A stretch of DNA of 64,000 nucleotides from an uncultured Eubacteriales bacterium (GCA_949283575.1 CASDSU010000005.1:1-64000); one strand, 5' to 3'; counted from the first letter of the stretch, positions 1 through 9,118 are shown. Notes: a model not told the origin generated them from the letters alone. Numbers and translations are program-made.

Positions 1-357
1 ACAAAGAATATAAGGACCCTTTCAAAGGGTAGCTATGGCGTAGCCTACGGTTGCCGGACCACGAGTAGCCCTTTAGGGCAAGTGGGTAATAGCCCTTATA
101 GGGTTTGGTCAGTACAACGTATTTTATGCGTTGGTACTATTATATTTAGGGGCTTTTTTGATAAATTTGACTATTCAGAAGATTCCTGAACAGACAAAAA
201 TGATCATCATTATAAGTGCTCGTAAGGTTCGCGTAGCATACCGATAGGTAAATAACTTAAAGTGCAACTATGCCACTCCCTTGATAGGGGGGACTTGAAC
301 TAAAGACAAATTAAAACCCAGCAACTCAGCTGGGTGTTTTTGTCGTTTACCAAATCA
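1..357. other. Gene-free end segment with short GC-rich palindromes
   Basis: No gene is recognised. The first 160 bases are richer in G+C than what follows and hold three short palindromes: ACCCTTTCAAAGGGT (near 17), GCCCTTTAGGGC (near 69) and AGCCCTTATAGGGTT (near 92). One forward frame stays open to a TGA at about 189 but resembles nothing I know. The segment lies beyond the 3' end of a serine recombinase gene, a usual place for an element end or att site, so that is my inference; no direct repeat proves it. Confidence 0.3.
313..341 (-). terminator. Rho-independent terminator of the recombinase gene
   Basis: The stem CCCAGC/GCTGGG (317-322 with 329-334) encloses a 6-nt loop and has T-rich sequence on both sides. 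It lies just past the stop codon of the leftward recombinase gene and could also end transcription entering from the left. Confidence 0.65.
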
Positions 358-1989
358 TTAAATATTTACATAAACTGATAGCTTAAGATGGAGAGTCGTT
401 ATCCTCACGGTGTAAGGAACCTCGACTTGCAATTCACCTGTAGCGGATAATTTCAATTTTGATACGTCTTTATTTCCAACGATGATAAGAATGTCATCTT
501 TGCTTTTTACATATGCTCTTGAATAAAGATCCTTATAGTCGAAATCATCAAATGATTCTATTTTGTTGGGAAGCTTGTTAAATTCGCTTATTATTGCTTT
601 AGCTCTAGTTTCTGCTGAATCGACTATCAGAATAGCGTTTTCAAGATTCATTTTTTCAATCGTTAAAGAAGATATCGTTTCCATGATTTCCGTGGTCATA
701 GAAGTGGAATAATCATCAAATTTACCGACAAATCCCTTTAATTGTTCCTTAAGAGAATTGATTCTCTCATCGATTTCATGGATCCTGTTTTTCTTTTCAT
801 CTACGTCATTTGAGGAAAAGCCCTTGATAAGCAATTCTTTAAAGTAACAGATGTTGTCTTTTATTTTTTTGGTTAGTAGTGCAAGGCCTAATTTAAATTC
901 ATCCACAGGAATGTTCTCGCCTTTGCAGTTTTTGGTGTGACGATTGCTGTTGCAGATTAGGAACCTTTTAGCTTTGACAAAATCCCTGCCATAGTAGTGG
1001 TTGACTTTGGAATTATAGTTACAGCCACAATGAGCGCAAACCACAAACCCTGTAAATTCGCTTACTGGATTCCTGCTTTCTCTATTTACCCTAAAATGCT
1101 CACATCTTTCATCAAGGACCGCTTGGACGTTATTCCATGTTTCTCTATCTGCGATAGGAGTGTGGCCGTTTCTCACGAGAACCATTTCTTCCTCGCCTCT
1201 ATTCTTGCTCGATCCAGTGGAACCGATGGCTGGCTTGATTGTTTTTTGGATTAATGCATCGCCCACATATTTCTCGTTCCTTAGGATCGAGCAGATTGTG
1301 TTGTGACCCCAGCGGTTATTTCCCGTAGGGCTAGGCACATGATTTTGCTCTAGGTATTTTATTATCATTGATGAGCCGCATCCTTCTAGGCACATGGAGT
1401 AAATGGTCTTTATCCATTTTGCCTCTTCGGGAACGATGGTGATTTCACCGTTGATTGTTTTATAGCCATAAAGGTTAGGCGGTAGTGCATATTTGCCTTC
1501 CTTCTTGTTTTTTGTATATCTCCATTTGACGTTTTCGCTGATGGTAGTTAGTTCTTCCTCGGCGAATTTAGCGCATAGCGTTATCATTTGGTCGCATTTC
1601 GTATCCAACGATGAGATCCCTTGTTCCTCAAAATAGATTTCAATGCCCTTTAGCCTAAATTCTCTGACTAGTTCTAGCATATCGATTAGATTCCTTGCGA
1701 ACCTTGATACTGATTTGACTAGGATGATGTCTATAAGGCCGATTCTGGCATTTTCTATCATAGTGATGAATTCTTTCCTATGAATCGCATCAGAGCCGCT
1801 TTTACCGTTATCGGGATAGATTCCAGCAAATTCCCAATGCGGGTTTTGGATGATAAGAGAGGTGTAATTTTTTATTTGCTCAGCCAAGGAAGTCTCTAAA
1901 ACCTCTTTGTCATTAGATATTCTTGCATATGCAGCAACCCTAAGCTTTCTGTCTTTAGGAATCGGATGTAATGATTTAATTTGCTCCAT
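358..1989 (-). CDS. Large serine recombinase (site-specific integrase)
   Basis: A 543-residue serine integrase that would catalyse integration or excision of a mobile element through a Ser-DNA intermediate. Residues 16-160 form the resolvase domain with the nucleophile at Ser25 in AYARIS and the VSRFARN motif near 94-100. About 170-290 is the recombinase DNA-binding domain. Cys318, Cys321, Cys346 and Cys355 form a zinc ribbon, and a coiled coil follows near 395-450. Length and order are normal for the family and no key residue is missing. The start ATG has an AAAGGAGG ribosome site and overlaps the end of another recombinase-like frame by 14 nt, as in tandem recombinase pairs of Firmicute elements. 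It is probably the mobility gene of this left island. Confidence 0.93.
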   Translation of the reverse strand: MEQIKSLHPIPKDRKLRVAAYARISNDKEVLETSLAEQIKNYTSLIIQNPHWEFAGIYPDNGKSGSDAIHRKEFITMIENARIGLIDIILVKSVSRFARNLIDMLELVREFRLKGIEIYFEEQGISSLDTKCDQMITLCAKFAEEELTTISENVKWRYTKNKKEGKYALPPNLYGYKTINGEITIVPEEAKWIKTIYSMCLEGCGSSMIIKYLEQNHVPSPTGNNRWGHNTICSILRNEKYVGDALIQKTIKPAIGSTGSSKNRGEEEMVLVRNGHTPIADRETWNNVQAVLDERCEHFRVNRESRNPVSEFTGFVVCAHCGCNYNSKVNHYYGRDFVKAKRFLICNSNRHTKNCKGENIPVDEFKLGLALLTKKIKDNICYFKELLIKGFSSNDVDEKKNRIHEIDERINSLKEQLKGFVGKFDDYSTSMTTEIMETISSLTIEKMNLENAILIVDSAETRAKAIISEFNKLPNKIESFDDFDYKDLYSRAYVKSKDDILIIVGNKDVSKLKLSATGELQVEVPYTVRITTLHLKLSVYVNI

Positions 1990-2407
1990 TTTTGCCTCCT
2001 TTCAAAACTACGACTTCATAATCCAGTGTTCTTTTTTCGTTTGAAACACTAGAAGAATAAGTGGGTACAAGTTGAAGTAGTGGATGAACCTCGGTAGTAG
2101 CAAGGCTATCTTTTGATACGATAAATCTTAATGAACCATCCTTCTTTCTTATCACCATTTTTATAACGTTTCTAATTAACCTATTAGTTGGATTATGTGC
2201 CTTATCGTTTTCAATCATGTGTTTTAGATGATTAGCATCAACTGTTAAATCCCTTAGTTCATAAATTGATTGGGTGATTCTTTCAAGTTTCCCTTTTTCT
2301 TCATTTAGCCTAAAGTTGATATCGTTGAATTCAATTTCGTTTGTTTTTGAATTGGTCGATATTGAAAGGCTTTTCTTCTTGGTGTCTAGACAACGAGCTT
2401 TATCCAA
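1976..2407 (-). pseudogene. C-terminal remnant of a second serine recombinase
   Basis: This 143-residue frame begins only at a TTG and lacks catalytic and zinc-ribbon domains. What remains looks like the far end of a serine recombinase: a charged helix near residues 22-50, then a VIKMVIRKKDGSLRF strand of the kind seen near the C-terminus of these enzymes. It runs straight into the intact recombinase with a shared ribosome site, the usual tandem arrangement. The N-terminal part was probably lost in a rearrangement near 2400-2470, where the divergent phage-type gene also seems cut. The assignment rests on layout and weak similarity. Confidence 0.5.
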
Positions 2408-2470
2408 ACATGGCCCGCGGACTTCAAAACGAGAAAATCCAGAAATGAGGAACTAGGCTACGCCAGGTAT

Positions 2471-2803
2471 TTGATGTACGCAGCTCAAGGAATAGATTAT
2501 TCAAAGCCCAACGTCCAGCATTCGACTCCTCAATTCGATAAGATAACCATCGACCTGGATCGAATAGATAGGATAGAAAAGAAAATCGCCTACTACGAAT
2601 CATTCAATGTCCTATGGGATAAATGGCAGAAGAAAATGACCCCTAGAGAGACAGACGTCTTCCATAAACGCTACATGCAAGATAAGGCGGTAGTGGACAT
2701 TTCTGTTGAGTTGCAGGTTTCAAATGTACGAATTTATGGACTTATAGGCCAATTAGAGGCTAAGTATGAGGAATTTACTAAAGAAAATTCTCAATACTTA
2801 TAG
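2471..2803 (+). CDS. DUF1492/RinA-like phage transcription regulator, probably N-truncated
   Basis: A 110-residue protein with a coiled helix (residues 25-55) and a C-terminal sigma-region-4-like helix-turn-helix around 58-95 (TPRETDVFHKRYMQDKAVVD). Such proteins drive late transcription in Firmicute phages. The only starts are TTG (2471) or the ATG after it, without a clear ribosome site. The frame stays open upstream to about 2405, coding a plausible continuation (ELGYARYL), so the natural N-terminus may have been lost at the junction with the recombinase remnant. It may therefore be non-functional. Confidence 0.55.
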   Translation: MMYAAQGIDYSKPNVQHSTPQFDKITIDLDRIDRIEKKIAYYESFNVLWDKWQKKMTPRETDVFHKRYMQDKAVVDISVELQVSNVRIYGLIGQLEAKYEEFTKENSQYL

Positions 2804-2816
2804 AGTAAATGTAATA

Positions 2817-2829
2817 AAAATGATATAAT
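2817..2829 (+). promoter_or_regulatory. Putative promoter (-10 region) of the defence operon controller
   Basis: The sequence AAAATGATATAAT carries a perfect -10 hexamer (TATAAT, 2824-2829). No good -35 is visible, but ACTTATAGAGT lies about 20 nt upstream, a partial palindrome where a controller could bind. The same 13 nt occur before the XRE gene of the second defence island (33114-33126). Confidence 0.55.
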
Positions 2830-2861
2830 CTTGTTTGACTACGAGATTCGGAGGGATTCGA

Positions 2862-3053
2862 ATGAAATATTGTGATGCTATCAAATGCCTAAGAAAAAAG
2901 CTTCTTCTATCTCAAACAGAGTTTGCAGAGAAGATGGGCGTGGCGTTTGTGACTGTTAATAGATGGGAGAACGGCAACAACGTTCCCACTTTTAAATATA
3001 AAAGAAAATTAGCACCTCTCTTCAAAGAAAACGGAATTGAGGTGGAAGAATGA
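2862..3053 (+). CDS. XRE-family controller of the restriction operon
   Basis: A 63-residue, single-domain helix-turn-helix protein (LSQTEFAEKMGVAFVTVNRW, residues 21-40). I chose the ATG at 2862, 8 nt after GGAGG, rather than an upstream start. It overlaps the methyltransferase gene by 4 nt, so the two are translationally coupled. Small XRE proteins upstream of restriction-modification genes typically act as controller (C) proteins that time methyltransferase and nuclease expression. It is clearly related to the XRE protein at 33142 (shared VAF-T-NRWEN core). Confidence 0.85.
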   Translation: MKYCDAIKCLRKKLLLSQTEFAEKMGVAFVTVNRWENGNNVPTFKYKRKLAPLFKENGIEVEE

Positions 3054-4297
3054 AAAGATATAGATTCATTGATTTGTTTGCTGGGATCGGTGGCTTTCAT
3101 CAAGCCTTGACCAATCTCGGCTGCAAATGCGTTTGTGCTTCTGAGATTGATGAAGACGCAATTAAAAGATATAAAGAAAATTTTCCTGATACCCCAGTGG
3201 TGGGAGACATAAATAAGACATACTCAAAACTCCCAGAGTTTGACATTCTTTGCGGCGGTTTCCCTTGCCAACCATTTAGTAAAGCAGGCAAGCAAGAAGG
3301 TTTTGGAGACAAAACAAGAGGCAACCTATTTTATAGAATTATGGATGTTCTCGACCTTCACCCGGAATGCAAGTTTGTCATTTTGGAGAACGTGAAGAAT
3401 TTGGCCGACAAGACTGAGAATTGGGACATCATTCAAAACGAACTGAGACAAAGGAATTTTTATGTTACAGATATGCCAATTATCCTATCACCTCATCAAT
3501 TTGGCATACCTCAAATCAGGGAAAGAGTCTACATTCTTGGAATCAGAAAAGATATTCGTGACGAAGCAAAATTACCAAACGGGTCAATTCATATGGAGGA
3601 TCTTGGCAGGCTTTTCTCGGCGAAAAGCATCTGCTCTGGCGATGATGCCAGAAAGATACTAGAGCCATGTGATGACGAGAGTTACTTTATCAGCGAATAT
3701 GAAGAGCATCTCATAAGAATGTGGTATGAATTCAAGGTTCAAACAAATTTTGATGTTGTCGGTGTTCCTGTTTGGGTTGAGTATTTTGGCTACGGGCTGA
3801 CCGATAGACAGTTTGAGAAGTTTGTTGACCACAAAGGCGAAACTATAAAAACCATGCCTGATTGGAAAAAGAAGTTTGCCTTAAAAAACAGGGCTTTCTA
3901 TTTGAAACACAAAGATTTCATCGACAGATGGATTGAGCGTTACAACGTCATGCAATTACCGTTGGGGTATAAGAAATTTGAATGGAATTGCAGTGGTGCT
4001 AGAGGCATCGAAGATACCATTATCCAATTCCGCCAATCTGGGATCAGGGTTAAAAAACTCAATTATTTCCCAGCTTTGGTCGCAATCAATAACACTCCAA
4101 TAATCTTTGACCAAAATCATCAGAGATTCAGAAGAATCACACCTAGAGAAGCTGCGAATTTGCAGAGCTTCAACCGCGATTATGTGTTGGGTAATGATGC
4201 GAGGATTTATAAACAATTAGGCAATGCTGTAAATGTAGTCATAATCGAAAAATTAGCAAAGAAATTAATGTCGTTTGAAAGGAGCGGAAAGAAATGA
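3050..4297 (+). CDS. C5-cytosine DNA methyltransferase (Dcm family)
   Basis: A 415-residue enzyme that transfers a methyl group from S-adenosylmethionine to C5 of cytosine. Motifs are in canonical order: I DLFAGIGG (8-15), IV GGFPCQPFSKAG with catalytic Cys73, VI ENVKNL, VIII QIRERVYILG and X QLGNAVN near the end. Length is normal and no motif is missing. It is coupled by 4-nt overlaps to the controller upstream and the GHKL ATPase downstream, so it is most likely the protecting methylase of this operon. The target sequence cannot be read from the protein. Confidence 0.95.
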   Translation: MKRYRFIDLFAGIGGFHQALTNLGCKCVCASEIDEDAIKRYKENFPDTPVVGDINKTYSKLPEFDILCGGFPCQPFSKAGKQEGFGDKTRGNLFYRIMDVLDLHPECKFVILENVKNLADKTENWDIIQNELRQRNFYVTDMPIILSPHQFGIPQIRERVYILGIRKDIRDEAKLPNGSIHMEDLGRLFSAKSICSGDDARKILEPCDDESYFISEYEEHLIRMWYEFKVQTNFDVVGVPVWVEYFGYGLTDRQFEKFVDHKGETIKTMPDWKKKFALKNRAFYLKHKDFIDRWIERYNVMQLPLGYKKFEWNCSGARGIEDTIIQFRQSGIRVKKLNYFPALVAINNTPIIFDQNHQRFRRITPREAANLQSFNRDYVLGNDARIYKQLGNAVNVVIIEKLAKKLMSFERSGKK

Positions 4298-5874
4298 AAA
4301 AACTAAACATTAGGCCAGACACTGGCGTATATGGAACATATAAAAGAATTAGTTATCAGCCATGGACCGCTCTTGCTGAGTTCGTCGATAACTCAACGCA
4401 AAGTTTCTACGACCATAAAGAAGAATTATTCAACACTAAATACTATAAGGGATTAGAAGTTGAAATCATTTATAGAGAGGATCCATCCTGTGGCGATGAA
4501 ATAAAAATTATTGATAACGCCTTTGGCATGGATTATTCCGACTTCCAAAGAGCAATTATCTTGGATAGGCCACCAAAAAATACAAAAGGAAGAAACGAAT
4601 TCGGTATGGGCCTTAAGGCTGCCGCATGCTGGTTTGGCAATTTGTGGTCCGTAGAAACAACCTCGCTTGGAAGTTATTTTAAATACAAAGCCGAGATTGA
4701 TATTGATAATTTGGTTAAATACAAAGCCGAGACAATAGATGTTGAAGAGGAACAGGTTAGCCCTAAAGACCACTATACAGTAATAACAATCCAAAGATTG
4801 AATAAAAAAATTAAAGGCAAGAGAATCGAAAAGAAAATCCATGAATTGCTTTCTTCAATCTATAGGGCCGATTTAAGGACTGGTGATGTTAAGATTTTCT
4901 ATAACGGTGAGCAACTTGAGTTCGAAGAGGTAGAACCTTATACAGACGAAAGTGGAAAAACATGGAGAAAAGATGTCGAATTTACTATTCCTCATAGAGA
5001 CGAAGAACTTCATGTTAAGGGATTCATTGCTATAAGAATCCCAGGTAGCACAAGGAACGCTGGTTTAACTCTTTTAAGAAGAGGCAGAGTTATTGTTGGT
5101 GGTCCAGAGAAGAACTATCGTCCTTATGAAGTTTTCGGTCCGTCAAACTTATATACATATCAACGTTTATATGGTGAATTGGAAATGGATGACTGGCCAG
5201 TCACACAAGCAAAAGATGCCTTTGACTGGAGCAATGAAGATTTAGAAGCTAAGTTCATTGATAAGCTTGTTGAGTTGTCAAAGGACTACCATGAATACGC
5301 TGAAAAATTAAGAACCAGAGAAAAAGTTAAACTCGATGATGTTGTCGAGCAATTGACAAAAGATTTAACAAGTAACAGCAAAATATCAAACGCTGTAGTC
5401 AATATCAAAAAAACCGAAGATGTGTCTGCATCTCAAGAAGAAATAGAAGTTGATGAAGATTTATTTCCTGATTCTTCTTCTTCATTAATCGAAGATCAAG
5501 TTGAAAACGAAAGCGCTGGCGTTGGCGTTGACATTGAGGATAATTCACCCCTTCAAATTAATCTTTCGTATGCCGGGAACGACTATGATTTTACATTCAT
5601 CTTTGACGACAAAAACCCAAGGAGCGAATGGTTGAAGCTAGAAGTTGAAGACAAAAGCATAAATAAATACACGATTACGCTAAACACCAGACACTCATTC
5701 TTTTATCCGTTTATTCAAAAAAAGGATTTTTTGGTGCTTCTTGCAAAGTTTGCTACAGCGTTAGTAATAGCTGAGATAAACGCATGGTCTTTGGCGACAG
5801 ATGGTCTGGTTTCTCCTTCAAGCATCAGAAATGAGATGGGAAGAATATTGGAGGATTTGAAGTCAAATGAGTGA
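4294..5874 (+). CDS. MORC/MutL-like GHKL ATPase of a restriction system
   Basis: A 526-residue GHKL-fold ATPase. The N box is EFVDNS (Glu29, Asp32, Asn33), motif G1 is DNAFGMD (74-80) and motif G2 is EFGMGLKAA (102-110), as in Hsp90/MutL/MORC ATPases that dimerise on ATP binding. The middle has a transducer-like S5 region. The C-terminal half (about 370-526) is acidic and family-specific. Overlaps of 4 nt with the methyltransferase and 8 nt with the Z1 gene place it in one translation unit. MORC-like GHKL proteins encoded beside methylases and Z1 helicases are known from comparative genomics of restriction systems; its role as an ATP-driven clamp for the nuclease is inferred. Confidence 0.88.
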   Translation: MKKLNIRPDTGVYGTYKRISYQPWTALAEFVDNSTQSFYDHKEELFNTKYYKGLEVEIIYREDPSCGDEIKIIDNAFGMDYSDFQRAIILDRPPKNTKGRNEFGMGLKAAACWFGNLWSVETTSLGSYFKYKAEIDIDNLVKYKAETIDVEEEQVSPKDHYTVITIQRLNKKIKGKRIEKKIHELLSSIYRADLRTGDVKIFYNGEQLEFEEVEPYTDESGKTWRKDVEFTIPHRDEELHVKGFIAIRIPGSTRNAGLTLLRRGRVIVGGPEKNYRPYEVFGPSNLYTYQRLYGELEMDDWPVTQAKDAFDWSNEDLEAKFIDKLVELSKDYHEYAEKLRTREKVKLDDVVEQLTKDLTSNSKISNAVVNIKKTEDVSASQEEIEVDEDLFPDSSSSLIEDQVENESAGVGVDIEDNSPLQINLSYAGNDYDFTFIFDDKNPRSEWLKLEVEDKSINKYTITLNTRHSFFYPFIQKKDFLVLLAKFATALVIAEINAWSLATDGLVSPSSIRNEMGRILEDLKSNE

Positions 5875-8098
5875 TTTATATAAAGTTAACGAAATAAAAA
5901 AACAAGATGCTGACAAGTTTGGCGATATCATCACAGATGGCTATTTTGCTTCCGCTGTTTCAAGAGAAATGATGAGAAGCGATGATTCAATGACAGACGA
6001 TATCGTGAACAACGTTTTCGCAAATGCCTCATCGATATTAAACGAATGCCCTAATCCAAGTGGCAGTGGTGAGTTCAAGAAAACCGGCATTGTAATTGGC
6101 AAAGTACAAAGTGGTAAAACCTCAAACTTCATAGCTTTATTGGCACTGGCGTTTGATAATGGATATAACCTTGGCGTTGTCATAGGTGGCAACACAACTG
6201 AGTTGTTAACTCAAAACGTTAATAGGATTAGATCATCATTTAATGTTCCAGTGGATAGACTAGTTGTTCTCCATTCTAAAGACAATCATAACAAGATTAC
6301 TCCTGATGCCATAAGGGGGTTTATTGAAAATGGTCAAAAAGTATTGATTGTTACTTTGAAGTCCCCTCAAGTAAAAACAAAAAAGCATATGTCTAGGGTG
6401 TCGGAACTCTTTGATGATCCAGTTATGGCTAACGAAAACACAATCATAATCGACGACGAAGGCGACCAAGCCACACTAAACTCAAAGGCATATTCAAAAG
6501 ACATAGCAAATCAATTAGCTCAAACTTACAAGGTTGCAATCGAAATAAAGGAAAAAATAAAAAGACATTGTTTTATTTCAATCACGGCAACTCCACAAGC
6601 AAATATTTTGATTAAAACGACAGATGTTCTTTCACCGGATTTTGGTAAACTAATTTATCCAGGCAGAGGCTATTGCGGTCTTTCTGTGTTCCATGGAGAG
6701 GAACAGGACAAATATGTGAAAGTGATTCCTGAAGAGGAAGATTCGCTTCTTGATTCAGATGGTGGCGTTCCTGCATCATTTTATGATGCTTTGTCATCAT
6801 TTTATGTCAGTAACGCCATAAGAAAAAGCCGTGGTGACATGAAGGTTCATTCCATGCTTATTCATCCATCAATGAAAAAATTCGACCACGCTAAGGTTGA
6901 AGAAAAAGTGAATAAACTTGTCAAGCAATGGAAAGCATATGCAAAAAACGGCATCAAGGATTTTGGCTATATTAATGCTCTCCGACCAAAACTAATCAAA
7001 TCGTACGAAATGTATAAAGCCGATGGCGTTGTAACCAGAAGTTTTGGGGAGATTGAAGGCCAAATTTTAGAGTGCATCCGTCAATCATCAGATGCTTTGG
7101 TATTCAACAGCGATCAAATTAACGCTAGGTCGGATGCTGAATTATATAAAACGAGAATTTATATTGGTGGAAATATACTTGATAGAGGCATCACAATTAA
7201 AGGCTTAGCGATTACATATATCATCAGAAGAGCGAAAGGCTATAGCACCGTAGACAATACGGAGCAAAGAGCAAGATGGTTCGGATACAAAAATGTGCCT
7301 GGATTCAGCGATTATATCGACATCTGCAGAGTGTGGGCTACAGAAGCTATTAAAAAAGATTTTGCTACGATAAACGAGTCTGATGAAGACATGTGGGCTT
7401 CAATTGAGAGAAATCTTTCCAGAGGAAAGAATTTCAAAGAGCTTCCAAGATACTTTTTATTACAGGATGACGTTTCACACAAATTAAAACTTACAAGACC
7501 TCAGGTCGCTAGGACAAAAGAACTCTTTTGGTCAGAATGGAAGACACAAACATATTACGTTAAAGATAAAGATCAAGCTGCTTTTAATATGCAATTAGTT
7601 GAATCTTTCAAAAGCAATCACAAGAGCAATAATGTTGTGAGAGATTTCAAAGGAGACAACCAACATTTATATATTTACGATGTTAAATTATCCGATTTTT
7701 TGGAGAACTTGCTTGATAAATTCAAATTCTGTCAAGATGAGATGAATTATGCCGGCTATCTAAACAAACTTGAGGCATTGATCACGGAAAGAAAACTCGA
7801 TGATCTAATTGATGTTGTATGGGTGAGAATAAATACAAACGAAAAACGTAAGATTTTAGAAGACGGAAGTATTCAACAATTTTTCAGAGGCCGTGACATG
7901 AGGCCAAACGAGAAAGGTGAATACAATTATTTGGGCGATAGGCACACATGCGACGATAGACCAGACAAGATTCAAGTACAGATTCACTATATCAAGGCAA
8001 GCAATATGCCAGATGTAGATTTCTATTCACCATCTATATGTATTTATGTACCGAATCATTACATTGATGAAGTGAAGATTATTGGGAGGGAAGATTAA
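5867..8098 (+). CDS. Z1-domain SF2 helicase-like ATPase
   Basis: A 743-residue ATPase matching the Z1 domain of restriction systems. It has Walker A GKVQSGKT (78-85), a DEAD-box-like Walker B IIDDEGDQA (195-202), motif III TATPQAN (240-246), motif V GGNILDRGIT (434-443) and motif VI EQRARWFGY (466-474). These show an active-looking SF2 motor with no visible nuclease domain of its own. It overlaps its upstream neighbour by 8 nt and its downstream neighbour by 1 nt. It probably translocates or remodels DNA for the nuclease encoded next; this role is inferred. Confidence 0.9.
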   Translation: MSDLYKVNEIKKQDADKFGDIITDGYFASAVSREMMRSDDSMTDDIVNNVFANASSILNECPNPSGSGEFKKTGIVIGKVQSGKTSNFIALLALAFDNGYNLGVVIGGNTTELLTQNVNRIRSSFNVPVDRLVVLHSKDNHNKITPDAIRGFIENGQKVLIVTLKSPQVKTKKHMSRVSELFDDPVMANENTIIIDDEGDQATLNSKAYSKDIANQLAQTYKVAIEIKEKIKRHCFISITATPQANILIKTTDVLSPDFGKLIYPGRGYCGLSVFHGEEQDKYVKVIPEEEDSLLDSDGGVPASFYDALSSFYVSNAIRKSRGDMKVHSMLIHPSMKKFDHAKVEEKVNKLVKQWKAYAKNGIKDFGYINALRPKLIKSYEMYKADGVVTRSFGEIEGQILECIRQSSDALVFNSDQINARSDAELYKTRIYIGGNILDRGITIKGLAITYIIRRAKGYSTVDNTEQRARWFGYKNVPGFSDYIDICRVWATEAIKKDFATINESDEDMWASIERNLSRGKNFKELPRYFLLQDDVSHKLKLTRPQVARTKELFWSEWKTQTYYVKDKDQAAFNMQLVESFKSNHKSNNVVRDFKGDNQHLYIYDVKLSDFLENLLDKFKFCQDEMNYAGYLNKLEALITERKLDDLIDVVWVRINTNEKRKILEDGSIQQFFRGRDMRPNEKGEYNYLGDRHTCDDRPDKIQVQIHYIKASNMPDVDFYSPSICIYVPNHYIDEVKIIGRED

Positions 8099-9036
8099 TG
8101 ATTACAGTTCAAGAAATATTAAATACAATCGCCATCCCAAATGAAGGTTTGATTCTTAAAAAGAAGGATGTGTTTTACTGGGGCAAAAGCAGCAGTGGAG
8201 ACATTGTTTATGGAATTGAATCTAAAAACAAAAATCTCATCTCAATGACCCAGACAACCAGATATTTAAAAATATGTCTAAATACCACATTTAATGTTTC
8301 CTTTGGTGATTTGAGCGAACAAAAGAATCTATCTTTAATTATCCTCAAGCAAGAAGGGATAAAGTTTTTAGATATTTTTATCAGGCTTACTGACACGATT
8401 GACAGTGAATTGTCGGATCAGGAATTATTGACTTATTTTCTTAATTTAAAAGACTTGTTCTCTAACGACAGTAAAAAGTCTATAAAAGAACTGCAAGGGC
8501 TTTATGGCGAATTATACGCGATGGTCTATTTAAAAGAGAAAGAACAAATTAATATTGCTCAGTTTTATCAATCTGAAGATAAGAGAAAGTTTGACTTTTC
8601 AATTGATGATAACAAGAAAATTGAAGTCAAAACAACAACGCTTCCTGCAAGAATCCATCATTTCAAATTGGATCAACTCAATGTGTTAAGATACGACATA
8701 TTGGTTGCTTCCATAATGCTGCAAAAAGATGACGGTGGATTAAGTCTTAACGCCTTAATAAATAGAGCTAAAGACTTATTTTCCAATAATTTAAAATTAT
8801 TGATACACATAGAAAATATGGTTAAAAACATTGACGTCGATGTTCTTGAAACCTTGAAATATAACAAATCTTTCATTGATGGTAACATCAAATTTGTTAG
8901 AGCAATTGATATTCCAAGAATTCAGGAAAAAACTATGGATGGGGTATTCAATGTTGAATTCGATTCTGACTTGTCAAACTGCAAGCAAATTGATGATAGT
9001 GAAATCTGCGAATGGATTTCGCTACGAGAGGCATAA
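8098..9036 (+). CDS. DUF4420-like PD-(D/E)XK nuclease
   Basis: A 312-residue protein with a PD-(D/E)XK nuclease core: Glu138 in LYGEL, Asp166 in KFDFSI and the Glu176-Val-Lys178 triad strand (KIEVKTTT). Layout and length match the DUF4420 family of putative restriction nucleases. Its start overlaps the stop of the Z1 gene (TAATG). It is the only recognisable nuclease in the operon and the likely cleaving subunit, with the GHKL and Z1 proteins as ATP-dependent partners. Activity is unproven, but the three acidic/basic residues expected of the active site are all present. Confidence 0.82.
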   Translation: MITVQEILNTIAIPNEGLILKKKDVFYWGKSSSGDIVYGIESKNKNLISMTQTTRYLKICLNTTFNVSFGDLSEQKNLSLIILKQEGIKFLDIFIRLTDTIDSELSDQELLTYFLNLKDLFSNDSKKSIKELQGLYGELYAMVYLKEKEQINIAQFYQSEDKRKFDFSIDDNKKIEVKTTTLPARIHHFKLDQLNVLRYDILVASIMLQKDDGGLSLNALINRAKDLFSNNLKLLIHIENMVKNIDVDVLETLKYNKSFIDGNIKFVRAIDIPRIQEKTMDGVFNVEFDSDLSNCKQIDDSEICEWISLREA

Positions 9037-9118
9037 TTTTAACTAGCTCAAATTTAAGAAACTGGATAAAAAACATTCAAAATCAAAAATAAAGATGGAA
9101 AGAATGAAGGCATAAACT

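Noticed and set aside
1-160. tmRNA, riboswitch or group II intron end
   Set aside because: Palindromes are short and none of the expected conserved cores (domain V hairpin, tag ORF, aptamer) is visible.
997-1254. 85-codon forward frame inside the recombinase gene
   Set aside because: It is antisense to conserved recombinase domains, has no ribosome site and no protein-like composition.
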